DNA from: Candidatus Gastranaerophilales bacterium
GTDB taxonomy: Bacteria > Cyanobacteriota > Vampirovibrionia > Gastranaerophilales > Gastranaerophilaceae
Length of the DNA stretch: 34,895 nucleotides
Assembly: GCA_944326535.1 (NCBI GenBank)
Contig: CALVEJ010000015.1
Coordinates: forward strand, 1-34,895
Direction: 5' to 3'
Both the position numbers and the translations under genes were made by a program. Below, in pieces: positions 1 to 7,207 of this stretch. The first letter of the stretch is position 1; each line of letters starts with the position of its first letter. Below the pieces are notes generated by a model. It did not search any database, was not told the DNA's origin, and was given only the letters and a program-made list of their open reading frames with translations.

Positions 1-110
1 GCGGATTTCCGGACGGGTGAAACCCGGTAAGTGAGGAACGAAATGAGCGGAAGCGAAAGCGCAGCGAATGACAGTTCTGAACGAAAAGGAAATCCAAGAA
101 GCGGATTTTG
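1..110. repeat. 110-bp direct repeat, copy 1
   Basis: This copy matches positions 228-337 with a single substitution (T at 78 versus C at 305), an offset of 227 bp. The unit has self-complementary ends: GGATTTCC near its start and GGAAATCC near position 90. A CCGG...CCGG mini-hairpin lies just inside the left end. No open reading frame with coding character crosses it. The element starts at the window edge, so its left boundary is unknown. Confidence 0.9.
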
Positions 111-227
111 GCAAGGCTGACCGAATGAAATGAGGGAATGCCGTCTTGTGAAAAAGTTTGACGAAGCAAGATTTGCGAAGCAAATCAAAGCAGAGTGCTA
201 AAACTTTTGAGCGCCAATAATCCAAGA
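111..227. repeat. Structured spacer between the 110-bp repeats
   Basis: The spacer is nested-palindromic. AAAAGTTT (152-159) pairs with AAACTTTT (201-208). Inside it, GATTTGC (170-176) and GCAAATC (180-186) form a perfect 7-bp stem with a 3-nt loop. The flanks are purine-rich. It reads as part of a compound non-coding repeat and not as a gene. Confidence 0.6.
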
Positions 228-337
228 GCGGATTTCCGGACGGGTGAAACCCGGTAAGTGAGGAACGAAATGAGCGGAAGCGAAAGCGCAGCGAATGACA
301 GTTCCGAACGAAAAGGAAATCCAAGAAGCGGATTTTG
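228..337. repeat. 110-bp direct repeat, copy 2
   Basis: Second copy of the unit at 1-110, 109 of 110 positions identical. The right flank diverges immediately after the shared GCGGATTTTG, so the repeat boundary on that side is sharp at about 337. Confidence 0.9.
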
Positions 338-367
338 AGCGGAGCTGACTAAAGAATCTTTTGTTTT

Positions 368-452
368 AGATTCTCCGGCTAAAGCCTCAGAATGACATGG
401 AATCGTCATCCTGAGGGCAATGCCCGAAGGATCTTTGTGTATTAGATTCTTC
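368..452. repeat. Imperfect palindromic repeat (AGATTCT family)
   Basis: The left arm AGATTCT...CAGAATGACA and the right arm GTCATCCTGAGG...GAAGGATCT are inverted relative to each other around a short AT spacer (368-434). A second left-arm start, AGATTCTTCG, follows at 444. The same left-right-left arrangement occurs at 34723-34851, so this is a dispersed family. No coding capacity is evident. The REP/MITE-like nature is inferred from the structure only. Confidence 0.8.
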
Positions 453-610
453 GCTCTGCTGTTTTGGATTATTGACATTCGGATGATCCCGCCCCGTTAT
501 GCAGGGAGCAGGCGCCCGTCCTCACATGACTGTTCGCTTGCCTGTTACACAGACTCGACTCTACAGCCGCATAAAATCCGCTCCTGAAGGAGAGTGAAAA
601 TAATAATATA
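453..610. other. GC-richer intergenic tract, no gene seen
   Basis: This tract between the palindromic repeat and the rhodanese leader is richer in G and C than the neighbouring genes and carries short hairpins, for example CTCCTGAAGGAG near 571-582. Open frames on either strand have no recognisable protein features and no ribosome binding site. It is most likely additional repeat or degenerate mobile material, but I cannot assign it. Confidence 0.4.
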
Positions 611-685
611 CAGTACTTTTGTCGAATGAAAACAAATATTACTTCCGTTATTTTAAAAGGGATACAAAATCCGGAGGTAATACAT

Positions 686-1105
686 ATGCATAAAAACCAT
701 GAAGAAATTTGTAAATTAACAAAAAATACCGGCAAGGCGGAAGACTTTTTTAAATCAATGCTGGCTTTCACAGTAGGACCTGACAGGCTAAAACACATGA
801 TGGAAAAACAGCTTGAAGAATATACGCTTGTAGACGTGCGAGAATACGATGATTACATAAAAGGACATATTCCGTTTGCGGTACATGTTCCGTTTGATCA
901 GCTTGAAGAACAAATGGTTCAATTTTCAAAAGATAAAGTAAACATTGTATACAGCTACTCTCCATTCTGCCAGCTTGCCAAAAAAGCCGCATATCATCTC
1001 GCAAGCGAGGGTTATCCGGTTAGAGAGCTTCTGGGCGGATTTAAGGCGTGGAAAAAACGAGACTTTGATATAGTCGAAAACGAATCGGATAATTATCAGG
1101 TCTGA
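686..1105 (+). CDS. Rhodanese-like domain protein with a displaced cysteine
   Basis: This is a 139-residue single-domain rhodanese homologue, probably cytoplasmic (no signal or membrane segment). The start at 686 is chosen because a full GGAGGT ribosome binding site lies at 673-678; the in-frame ATG at 626 has none. Family features are visible: VDVRE (49-53), GHIPFAVHVP (60-69), and the C-terminal GGFKAW (117-122). In the active-site loop, the position normally occupied by the catalytic cysteine (after V-Y) is Ser90, and a cysteine appears five residues later (Cys95 in SPFCQLA). It may therefore bind or transfer persulfide with different geometry, or be a non-catalytic sensor or scaffold. It stands alone; the next gene on the other side is convergent aroB. 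Function beyond the fold is not assigned. Confidence 0.85.
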   Translation: MHKNHEEICKLTKNTGKAEDFFKSMLAFTVGPDRLKHMMEKQLEEYTLVDVREYDDYIKGHIPFAVHVPFDQLEEQMVQFSKDKVNIVYSYSPFCQLAKKAAYHLASEGYPVRELLGGFKAWKKRDFDIVENESDNYQV

Positions 1106-1210
1106 TGCAGTAAATAATGCGTTGCCAGCGGGTTTTAAGCAAATGTTAAAAAACATTAAGCAAATATAACCCCAAAAGGCAATTATTTAATAAGTAAATA
1201 CTTTATATAT

Positions 1211-1361
1211 ATACGAGAGATAAATTAAGAGAGAAAAAGATTTTTTTAATACATACACACACTGACCTACCACACTAACCTACACACTTACTTACTTTAC
1301 TTACACACGAGGAATCAAACAAGATTCGACGGGAAATTCATTAAGAATTTCCCTTTTTTTT
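1211..1361 (+). other. G-depleted transcript candidate (small RNA or 3' UTR)
   Basis: A purine-rich start (1211-1240) is followed by 68 nt (1241-1308) holding only one G (at 1264), built from short CTAC, ACAC and CTTAC words. It then passes into a small hairpin (GAATC 1312-1316 with GATTC 1323-1327) and a strong intrinsic terminator. A TATATATA tract just upstream could serve as a -10 box. There is no plausible reading frame. It may be an independent small RNA or simply the 3' UTR of the rhodanese gene; sequence alone cannot decide. Confidence 0.3.
1331..1361 (+). terminator. Rho-independent terminator
   Basis: A perfect 9-bp stem, GGGAAATTC (1331-1339) with GAATTTCCC (1345-1353), has a 5-nt loop and is followed by eight T residues (1354-1361). 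On the plus strand it ends transcription from the rhodanese side. The A-rich left flank is weaker as a terminator for the opposing aroB transcript. Confidence 0.9.
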
Positions 1362-1370
1362 ATTTAATCC

Positions 1371-1439
1371 GGTGCAGAACAACTGCCACCTCGGGCCCCC
1401 ATCCCTCTCTGTGGCTGGCGTGGATGCAACTACTCAGGT
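1371..1439. other. GC-rich island between terminator and aroB
   Basis: About 70 bp of clearly GC-rich sequence in otherwise very AT-rich DNA. It can fold: GCCAC (1386-1390) can pair with GTGGC downstream, enclosing GGG/CCC pairs, and a GGGCCC palindrome lies at its centre. In the aroB strand it directly follows the aroB stop codon and could be an untranslated tail structure. I do not recognise an RNA family. It could also be a fragment of a dispersed repeat. Confidence 0.4.
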
Positions 1440-1441
1440 TT

Positions 1442-2533
1442 TCAAATAACATCAAAAATCTGTTTTTTTGTTATATCATCAGCAACACAAACACTGCAAA
1501 TACCATCAGGCAGAACAAATCTGAGCTTTCCGTTTTGTGCCTTTTTGTCAAGAAACATCTCTTCATAAAAAGAGTCTTTATCTAAATCAACAAAATCCGG
1601 AGCAATTTCGTAATCATCAATCAACTTCAATGCTTCTTCACAATATTCGGTATCTATATTGTTTTTTAATTTCGCAAGCCGAAATGCCATCTTCATTCCT
1701 ATTGCAACGGCTTCTCCGTGAGTGTATAAAGTATAATTTGTAAGATTTTCAATAGCATGAGCAAACGTATGACCAAGGTTCAAAACGGTTCTCAGTCCTT
1801 TTTCTGTTTCATCTTTGCTAACAACACTTGCTTTTAATTCACAGCATATTTTTATCATTTTTGAAATAATAAATGGATTCAAGCCAAAGATTTCCTGTCT
1901 GTTTTGTTTTAAAAAGTCAAAAAATCTGTAATTCAATGGTGCAGCACATGACTTTTCTATAAAAGCATATTTCAAAACTTCTGCAAGACCGGTTTTTAGC
2001 TGTCTCAAATCCAGTGTTTTTAGTACGAAAGTATCTGCAATAACAATCTTGGGCTGATAAAAAGCTCCTATGAGATTTTTTCCGTGTTCATGGTTTATCG
2101 CAACCTTTCCTCCTACAGAAGAATCAACCTGTGCAAGAAGAGTTGTCGGAATTTGTACAAAATCAATACCTCTCATGTATGTTGAAGCGGCAAACCCGGC
2201 TGCATCACCTGTAACACCCCCGCCAAAAGCAACAATACAGTCTGTTCTTTGCAGTTTATTCTCAACGGCAGTGTCCAGTATTTTTTTGTAAGTTTCAAAA
2301 TTTTTGTATTCTTCTCCGTCTTTGAGTACAAGCCTGATTGAATTTTTGATTTGCAAATCTTTTCCGTAGAGCTGTTCTACCTTTTCATTTGTTACAACAA
2401 GAACTTTTTTTGCTTTAGTATACTGTTCTATAAGTTCCTGTGCTTGTTTCAAAAGGTTTGTTCCTATTACTATGTCATAGGTATAAGCGTTTTTTTCAGG
2501 AATTTCAACTTTAAGATTTTGTGATTGATTCAT
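1442..2533 (-). CDS. aroB: 3-dehydroquinate synthase
   Basis: AroB converts DAHP to 3-dehydroquinate, the second step of the shikimate pathway, using NAD+ and a divalent metal in the cytoplasm. The family signatures are clear: the glycine-rich FGGGVTGDAAGF segment, the substrate loop PTTLLAQVDSSVGGK, NLIGAFYQP, and metal-ligand regions LNLGHTFAHAIE and THGEAVAIGM. The length (363 residues from ATG 2533) is normal. A TTG three codons upstream (2542), preceded by GGGAAAT, is an alternative start; both lie inside the 3' end of aroK, so the genes overlap and are probably translationally coupled. It is the last gene of aroC-aroK-aroB. Confidence 0.97.
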   Translation of the reverse strand: MNQSQNLKVEIPEKNAYTYDIVIGTNLLKQAQELIEQYTKAKKVLVVTNEKVEQLYGKDLQIKNSIRLVLKDGEEYKNFETYKKILDTAVENKLQRTDCIVAFGGGVTGDAAGFAASTYMRGIDFVQIPTTLLAQVDSSVGGKVAINHEHGKNLIGAFYQPKIVIADTFVLKTLDLRQLKTGLAEVLKYAFIEKSCAAPLNYRFFDFLKQNRQEIFGLNPFIISKMIKICCELKASVVSKDETEKGLRTVLNLGHTFAHAIENLTNYTLYTHGEAVAIGMKMAFRLAKLKNNIDTEYCEEALKLIDDYEIAPDFVDLDKDSFYEEMFLDKKAQNGKLRFVLPDGICSVCVADDITKKQIFDVI

Positions 2534-3038
2534 ATTTTTCAATTATTTCCCGTACTATTTCTATCAGTTCTTTTTTGTCCGTATCTATCTCAAAATCAGC
2601 CATTTTGTAATACGGTTCTCTTTTTTTCATGAGTTCTTTTATTTTTTCTTTTGGATTTGGATGTTTCAAAAGCGGTCTATGGGTTGTTTTTTTTACCCTT
2701 GCAAACAAATTGTCCACTGATGCTTTCAGGTAAAAAATCACTCCGTTTTTTCTCAAAAGATTTATGTTTTCAACATTTTCAACTATACCGCCGCCTGTTG
2801 CCACAATCTGATTGTGGTAATTTGAGTATTTTTGTATGAGTTCATGTTCAAGCTGTCTGAAATGCTGTTCACCGTCCTGTGCAAAAATTTCTTCTATGTG
2901 TTTTTGTGCAAGTTTTTCTATCTCTTTATCCATATCAAGATAAGAAAAATCTTTTTCCATTTCGCCAAGAAGATGTCCTATAGTGCTCTTTCCGGCACCC
3001 ATCATACCTATCAAAACTATGTTTTTTTTATTATCCAT
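2511..3038 (-). CDS. aroK: Shikimate kinase
   Basis: Shikimate kinase phosphorylates shikimate at the 3-hydroxyl using ATP. The 175-residue protein starts with a P-loop (GMMGAGKST), has the shikimate-binding acidic residue in YLDMDKEI, the glycine motif ATGGGIVE, and the adenine/lid region RPLLKHP. The ATG at 3038 overlaps the end of aroC in the sequence ATGGATAA, a typical coupling arrangement. A TTG at 3044 would add two residues and is less likely. The 3' end overlaps aroB. Confidence 0.96.
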   Translation of the reverse strand: MDNKKNIVLIGMMGAGKSTIGHLLGEMEKDFSYLDMDKEIEKLAQKHIEEIFAQDGEQHFRQLEHELIQKYSNYHNQIVATGGGIVENVENINLLRKNGVIFYLKASVDNLFARVKKTTHRPLLKHPNPKEKIKELMKKREPYYKMADFEIDTDKKELIEIVREIIEKYESITKS

Positions 3039-4119
3039 TTGCAAAATTCTTTTTTAATTCTTCCAAACTGTCCGCTCCGAATTTTTCCAGAAAAGCATCA
3101 GCAAAAACTATTGCACACATTGACTCTGCAACAACAGCACATGCTTCTACCGCACATGTATCAGAACGTTCAAAGTGTGCGGTGTAAGGTTCTTTTGTTT
3201 TTATATCAACGGAATTAAGCGGCTTTCTCAATGTCGGAATAGGTTTCATTGTGCCGGTAATGACAACTTCTTCTCCGTTCGTCATTCCTCCTTCTATGCC
3301 GCCGGCATTGTTTGTTTTTCTGAAATATTTTCCGTTTTCAAAAAATATTTCATCATGCATTTGAGAGCCTTTGAGTTCCGCTGATTTTGTTCCTGCACCA
3401 ATTTCAACAGACTTTACAGCCGGGATACTCATTACTGCCTGAGCAAGTCTGCCGTCAAGACGTCTGTCCCAATTTACAAAAGAGCCCAAACCAACCGGAA
3501 GGTTTTTAAATCTTACTTCAAATTTTCCACCCAGAGTGTCTCCTTCTGCTTTTGCTGTATCTATTTCGCTTTTCATGCCTGCTTCGTCAAAAGCAGTACC
3601 TATTTGAATAATTTTTGAAGAACAAGAAACACCAAATTCTTTTAAAAGACATTTTGCAACAGCACCCACCGCCACACGTGATGCTGTTTCTCTTGCACTT
3701 GAGCGCTCGAGTATATTTCTCACATCCTGCTGGTTATATTTTACTGCTCCTGCAAGATCAGCATGTCCTGGGCGTACACGTGTAATCGTTTTTTCTTCAA
3801 CTTTTTTTGCTGTTTCAGGATTACAAAAATCAACCTCTTCAACAGACATCGGGATTTTCCAGTTCTCCCAGTCTTTGTTTTTTATTTCAAGACAAATCGG
3901 AGCTCCGGTGGTTTTTGAAAATCTCACACCCGATTTTATTTCAACAGTATCTGATTCTATTTGCATTCTTCCGCCTCTGCCATAGCCCTGTTGACGGCGG
4001 GAAAGTTCAGAATTTATGAACTCTTTATCAACAAAAACATTTGATGGCATACCCTCTATAATTGCATTCAAACAAATGCCATGGGATTCTCCGGAAGTTA
4101 GAAATCTAAATTTATTCAT
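3031..4119 (-). CDS. aroC: Chorismate synthase
   Basis: AroC makes chorismate from EPSP with reduced FMN as cofactor, the last common step to aromatic amino acids and folate. Motifs are complete: SGESHG at residues 9-14, GYGRGGRM, the signature RPGHADLAGAVKY, RSSARETASRVAVGA, and NAGGIEGGMTNG. The 362-residue length is typical of the bacterial enzyme. The ATG is preceded by AAAGGT, giving a good ribosome binding site. It is first in the three-gene aro operon; its promoter must lie in the AT-rich gap shared with the divergent methyltransferase gene. Confidence 0.97.
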   Translation of the reverse strand: MNKFRFLTSGESHGICLNAIIEGMPSNVFVDKEFINSELSRRQQGYGRGGRMQIESDTVEIKSGVRFSKTTGAPICLEIKNKDWENWKIPMSVEEVDFCNPETAKKVEEKTITRVRPGHADLAGAVKYNQQDVRNILERSSARETASRVAVGAVAKCLLKEFGVSCSSKIIQIGTAFDEAGMKSEIDTAKAEGDTLGGKFEVRFKNLPVGLGSFVNWDRRLDGRLAQAVMSIPAVKSVEIGAGTKSAELKGSQMHDEIFFENGKYFRKTNNAGGIEGGMTNGEEVVITGTMKPIPTLRKPLNSVDIKTKEPYTAHFERSDTCAVEACAVVAESMCAIVFADAFLEKFGADSLEELKKNFANG

Positions 4120-4219
4120 TTTTACCTTTTTATATCATTCAATTTGTACTATTGTTTTTCAACAATTATAAACGATTATTAAAGTTCAATCAAAAATATT
4201 ATAAAAAAACAAATAATGC

Positions 4220-4248
4220 TGTAAATTGTAATTTGGGTGTATTATAAT
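4220..4248 (+). promoter_or_regulatory. Promoter placing the start site at the methyltransferase ATG
   Basis: A perfect TATAAT (4243-4248) ends seven bases before the ATG at 4256, with a weak -35 (TGTAAA, 4220-4225) at 17 bp spacing. There is no ribosome binding site. The expected transcription start coincides with the start codon, implying a leaderless mRNA. Confidence 0.6.
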
Positions 4249-4255
4249 TAATTTT

Positions 4256-5116
4256 ATGGCGGAACGAAAAAACAAAACTTGCTACAACTGCGGCTGCACA
4301 GATTATAAAATAATGCACAAAGGTGTTCGTGACAATGCCGATATTGACGTTTTACAATGCAAGAAATGCGGTCTTGTTTTTTTGTCTGACAATTCTCACA
4401 TTGGTCCTGATTTTTATGAAAACGGCGGTATGATAGCCGGATACAGCCTTGAAAGCTGGATAAACAATACAAAAATTGATGACAAACGACGTTTTTTGTT
4501 TCTCAAAAATAAAATAAAAAACAAAGTTCTGACAGATTTTGGCTGCGGGAATGCAGGTTTTTTGAACAATGCAAAAAATGTGTGCAAAAAAGTCTACGGT
4601 GTTGAGCTGCAAAAAGATCTTTATGAATATTTCAGGTCATGCTCGCTTGATATTTTTCAAAATATATCACAAATACCTGAAAAATCAGATATAATAACAA
4701 TTTTTCATGTTCTGGAACACACAAAAGATCCGGTAAAAACACTGGAAAGTCTAAAACCGGCTTTGAGTGAAAACGGTCGTATTTTTGTGGAGGTGCCAAA
4801 CACAAAAGACGCCTTGATAAGTCTTTATAAAAGCAAAAAATTTCAGGATTTTGTTTTCTGGAGTTGTCATTTATACATTTTTGACAAAAAGACACTTGAA
4901 CAAACAGTTAAAAAAGCGGGCTACAAAATAGAAAAATTCAGCTACATTCAAAGATACAGCCTAATGAATCATTTGTACTGGATTTTAAAGAAAAAGCCCG
5001 GAGGACACAAAGTTTGGGCAAAATATGACTTTAAAATAATAAATATTCTATATAGTTTCATTTTAAAACTATTTGGAATAACAGACACAATGATTGTAGA
5101 AATATCACCTTGTTGA
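4256..5116 (+). CDS. Zinc-ribbon class I SAM-dependent methyltransferase
   Basis: The 286-residue protein opens with a four-cysteine zinc-ribbon (CYNCGC, then CKKCG about 20 residues on), followed by a Rossmann methyltransferase core. SAM-binding motif I reads LTDFGCGNAGFL, a later strand carries IFHVLEHTKDP, and GRIFVEVPN follows. This layout (Methyltransf_23 type with N-terminal Cys cluster) is common among enzymes that modify sugars or small molecules in surface polysaccharide or secondary metabolism. The acceptor cannot be told from sequence. No membrane segment is evident. It is monocistronic, divergent from aroC and convergent with the CDF gene, whose stop lies 11 bp away. Confidence 0.85.
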   Translation: MAERKNKTCYNCGCTDYKIMHKGVRDNADIDVLQCKKCGLVFLSDNSHIGPDFYENGGMIAGYSLESWINNTKIDDKRRFLFLKNKIKNKVLTDFGCGNAGFLNNAKNVCKKVYGVELQKDLYEYFRSCSLDIFQNISQIPEKSDIITIFHVLEHTKDPVKTLESLKPALSENGRIFVEVPNTKDALISLYKSKKFQDFVFWSCHLYIFDKKTLEQTVKKAGYKIEKFSYIQRYSLMNHLYWILKKKPGGHKVWAKYDFKIINILYSFILKLFGITDTMIVEISPC

Positions 5117-5127
5117 TATTTAAAGTC

Positions 5128-7029
5128 TTATTCCTGAGCATTATTTTCTTGAATATCATCTTGTTCTTCTATCTGAGAAGAATCAACAAAAGGTGTCTCT
5201 CTGTACATTTTTATTCGGGAAATTCTTCTTCCGTCAATTTCAAGAATTGTATATGTAATATTTTTGTCTTCAATCACATCATTCAATTCCGGTTCACGAC
5301 CCAGCAAACCGAAAATATATCCGCCCAGTGTTTGGAAATCTTCGTTTGGAATATCAAGGTCAAATCTTTTATTTATGTCTTCAATATCCATTTTGCATGA
5401 GACATTGAGCGTGTTGTCATCAATTTTTACAACTTCAGGAGTTTCTACCTTGTCAAACTCATCATAGATTTCTCCGACAATTTCTTCAAGAATATCTTCA
5501 ATGGTTACAATCCCGGCAATTCCGCCATGTTCGTCCACAACGGCGGCAATTTGATTTTTTGAAGATGTAAAATCGCTCAGCAGGTCTGAGATAAATTTGT
5601 TTTCAGGAACAATAAGAATTTCTCTTGCGAGCGACTCAATAGAGAAGTTTTCGTCTATATTGTTGTTTTTGATTACTTTCAAGACATCTTTTGCATTTAT
5701 GATACCTATTATGTTATCCACATTGTCTCTGTATACAGGAATTCTTGTATGTCCTGAGCTTATGATTAGATCAGCCAGAGTATTAATATCCGCCTGAACA
5801 TTTATCATATATATTTCAGTACGTGGAATCATAATCTCTTTTACAACGGTATTTGCAAACCCAAAGAAATTTGAAAGCATTTTTGCTTCATGGCTGTCTA
5901 TTGTTTCTATTTTTTCGCCTTCTTTGATAAGTTTATGGAATTTCTCTTCCCAGTTGTCTTCCGCATCGTGCGCCTGAAGTTCGATTGTGATATGTGTAAT
6001 ATTTTTGATTTCTTTTTTGATTTTTCTCTCAAGCATGTCGGCAATATCGTCGGCATCTTTCATCTGTGTTTCGGGATCAACCTCTATTGTCATATTGATA
6101 ATCAATCCGGATGAGCCGAGATCAATTGTTTTTAATTCCAACACACCGGTAATGCCGTGAATAGTCGATGCAACCTGTCTGATTTTTTCTTCAACATCAG
6201 GTTCTGCCGATTGAACAGTTAAGCTGCTTACATTGTTTTTCAAAAGATATATTGCAAGGAAAAACAGTATCGTACCGATTATTATAGAAGCAATGGCATC
6301 GGGGACATAAGCCAATCCGTCCGGCATAACAAATTTTGCCGTTGTCAATGCCGCAAAAGCAACAATTACACCTGTTAGAGCGGCAGTATCTTCATACCAG
6401 ACAAATTTTGTTGTCGGGCTTTTAATTTCTCTTATATATTTTATTGAGCGGAAAAATTCTTTTACCGGATTTTTTTCTTCAATTCCGACTTCATGCAAAA
6501 CTGCTTTTGATGCACTCACAACAGCCCATGCTTCAAAACAAATACTGCAAATCAACGCAATGGCAATTGCATTGTAATGAAGAAGCAAATCACTGGCATC
6601 ATGTGCTTGAATAAGTTTTTCAAAACCATGGTATATTGCCACAAAAGTACCACCGAGCATCAATATAGAAGCAAACATTGCCCAGACATTTGCCTCCAGT
6701 CCGTAACCGAACGGATGGGCATTGTCGGCAGGTCTTGAGCCCCTTTTAATTCCGACAAGAAGACAGATGCTGTTGAATGAATCCACGCCTGAGTGAATGG
6801 CTTCAGCAAGCATGGCGGAACTGGAAGAGAAAAAGAAACAAATCAGTTTGACAAGGGCAATTCCAAGATTTGCAATCAGGGCTTTAATTACAGCCATGAA
6901 TTTGGAATTGTCTATTTTTTCTCTTTCAAGACAGCTCATCTCCTCTTGTGAGTATTCATCTATGCTGTCATTATCTTTAATATCCTGCGAGTCGTTTTTT
7001 AGTTCAAGGTTGTTACTGTCAGATGACAT
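5128..7029 (-). CDS. CDF metal transporter fused to CBS pair and CorC/HlyC domain
   Basis: This single 633-residue frame joins two transporter architectures. Residues about 42-270 form a cation diffusion facilitator membrane domain of the ZnT9-like type, with H79xxxD83 in TM2, the HPFGYGLE loop (105-112) and EDTAAL (213-218) replacing the second HxxxD. Residues about 275-352 are the CDF cytoplasmic dimerisation domain. After a linker come two CBS domains (about 398-455 and 462-520; signatures EIMIPRTEIY, SGHTRIPVY, VVDEHGGIAGIVT, EDILEEIVGEI), then a CorC_HlyC domain (about 535-610). CBS pairs plus CorC_HlyC normally follow a DUF21/CNNM membrane domain in Mg/Co transporters; here CDF replaces it. 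Metal-cation export gated by nucleotide binding is inferred. Upstream are AAGGA and a good promoter. No frameshift or internal stop is seen. Confidence 0.93.
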   Translation of the reverse strand: MSSDSNNLELKNDSQDIKDNDSIDEYSQEEMSCLEREKIDNSKFMAVIKALIANLGIALVKLICFFFSSSSAMLAEAIHSGVDSFNSICLLVGIKRGSRPADNAHPFGYGLEANVWAMFASILMLGGTFVAIYHGFEKLIQAHDASDLLLHYNAIAIALICSICFEAWAVVSASKAVLHEVGIEEKNPVKEFFRSIKYIREIKSPTTKFVWYEDTAALTGVIVAFAALTTAKFVMPDGLAYVPDAIASIIIGTILFFLAIYLLKNNVSSLTVQSAEPDVEEKIRQVASTIHGITGVLELKTIDLGSSGLIINMTIEVDPETQMKDADDIADMLERKIKKEIKNITHITIELQAHDAEDNWEEKFHKLIKEGEKIETIDSHEAKMLSNFFGFANTVVKEIMIPRTEIYMINVQADINTLADLIISSGHTRIPVYRDNVDNIIGIINAKDVLKVIKNNNIDENFSIESLAREILIVPENKFISDLLSDFTSSKNQIAAVVDEHGGIAGIVTIEDILEEIVGEIYDEFDKVETPEVVKIDDNTLNVSCKMDIEDINKRFDLDIPNEDFQTLGGYIFGLLGREPELNDVIEDKNITYTILEIDGRRISRIKMYRETPFVDSSQIEEQDDIQENNAQE

Positions 7030-7058
7030 CTTTTATCCTTATAGCTTTAACAGTATAT

Positions 7059-7087
7059 ATAATACCCAGAATATTCAATATATGCAA
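7059..7087 (-). promoter_or_regulatory. Sigma-70-type promoter of the CDF-CorC gene
   Basis: On the minus strand TTGCAT (7087-7082) and TATTAT (7064-7059) are separated by exactly 17 bp, about 30 bp upstream of the start codon at 7029. No metal-responsive operator palindrome is obvious. Confidence 0.6.
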
Positions 7088-7207
7088 TAGATACGTCTTG
7101 AGCACAATTGAAAAAAATTGTAAAATTGAATAGTAAACAATAGCAAAAATATTTTTGTTTGAACTTATATGAGTAGTTTGTGTAAATATTAAAAATCGGG
7201 AGTTATT

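Noticed and set aside
1-337. CRISPR array
   Set aside because: Only two long (110-bp) repeats with a 117-bp spacer; repeat and spacer sizes and absence of cas genes do not fit.
5128-7029. Frameshift or misassembly joining two genes in the CDF-CorC frame
   Set aside because: The linker between domains keeps the same base composition and codon use, no stop or start signal lies at the junction, and both halves are full-length in one frame. A read-level check would still settle it.
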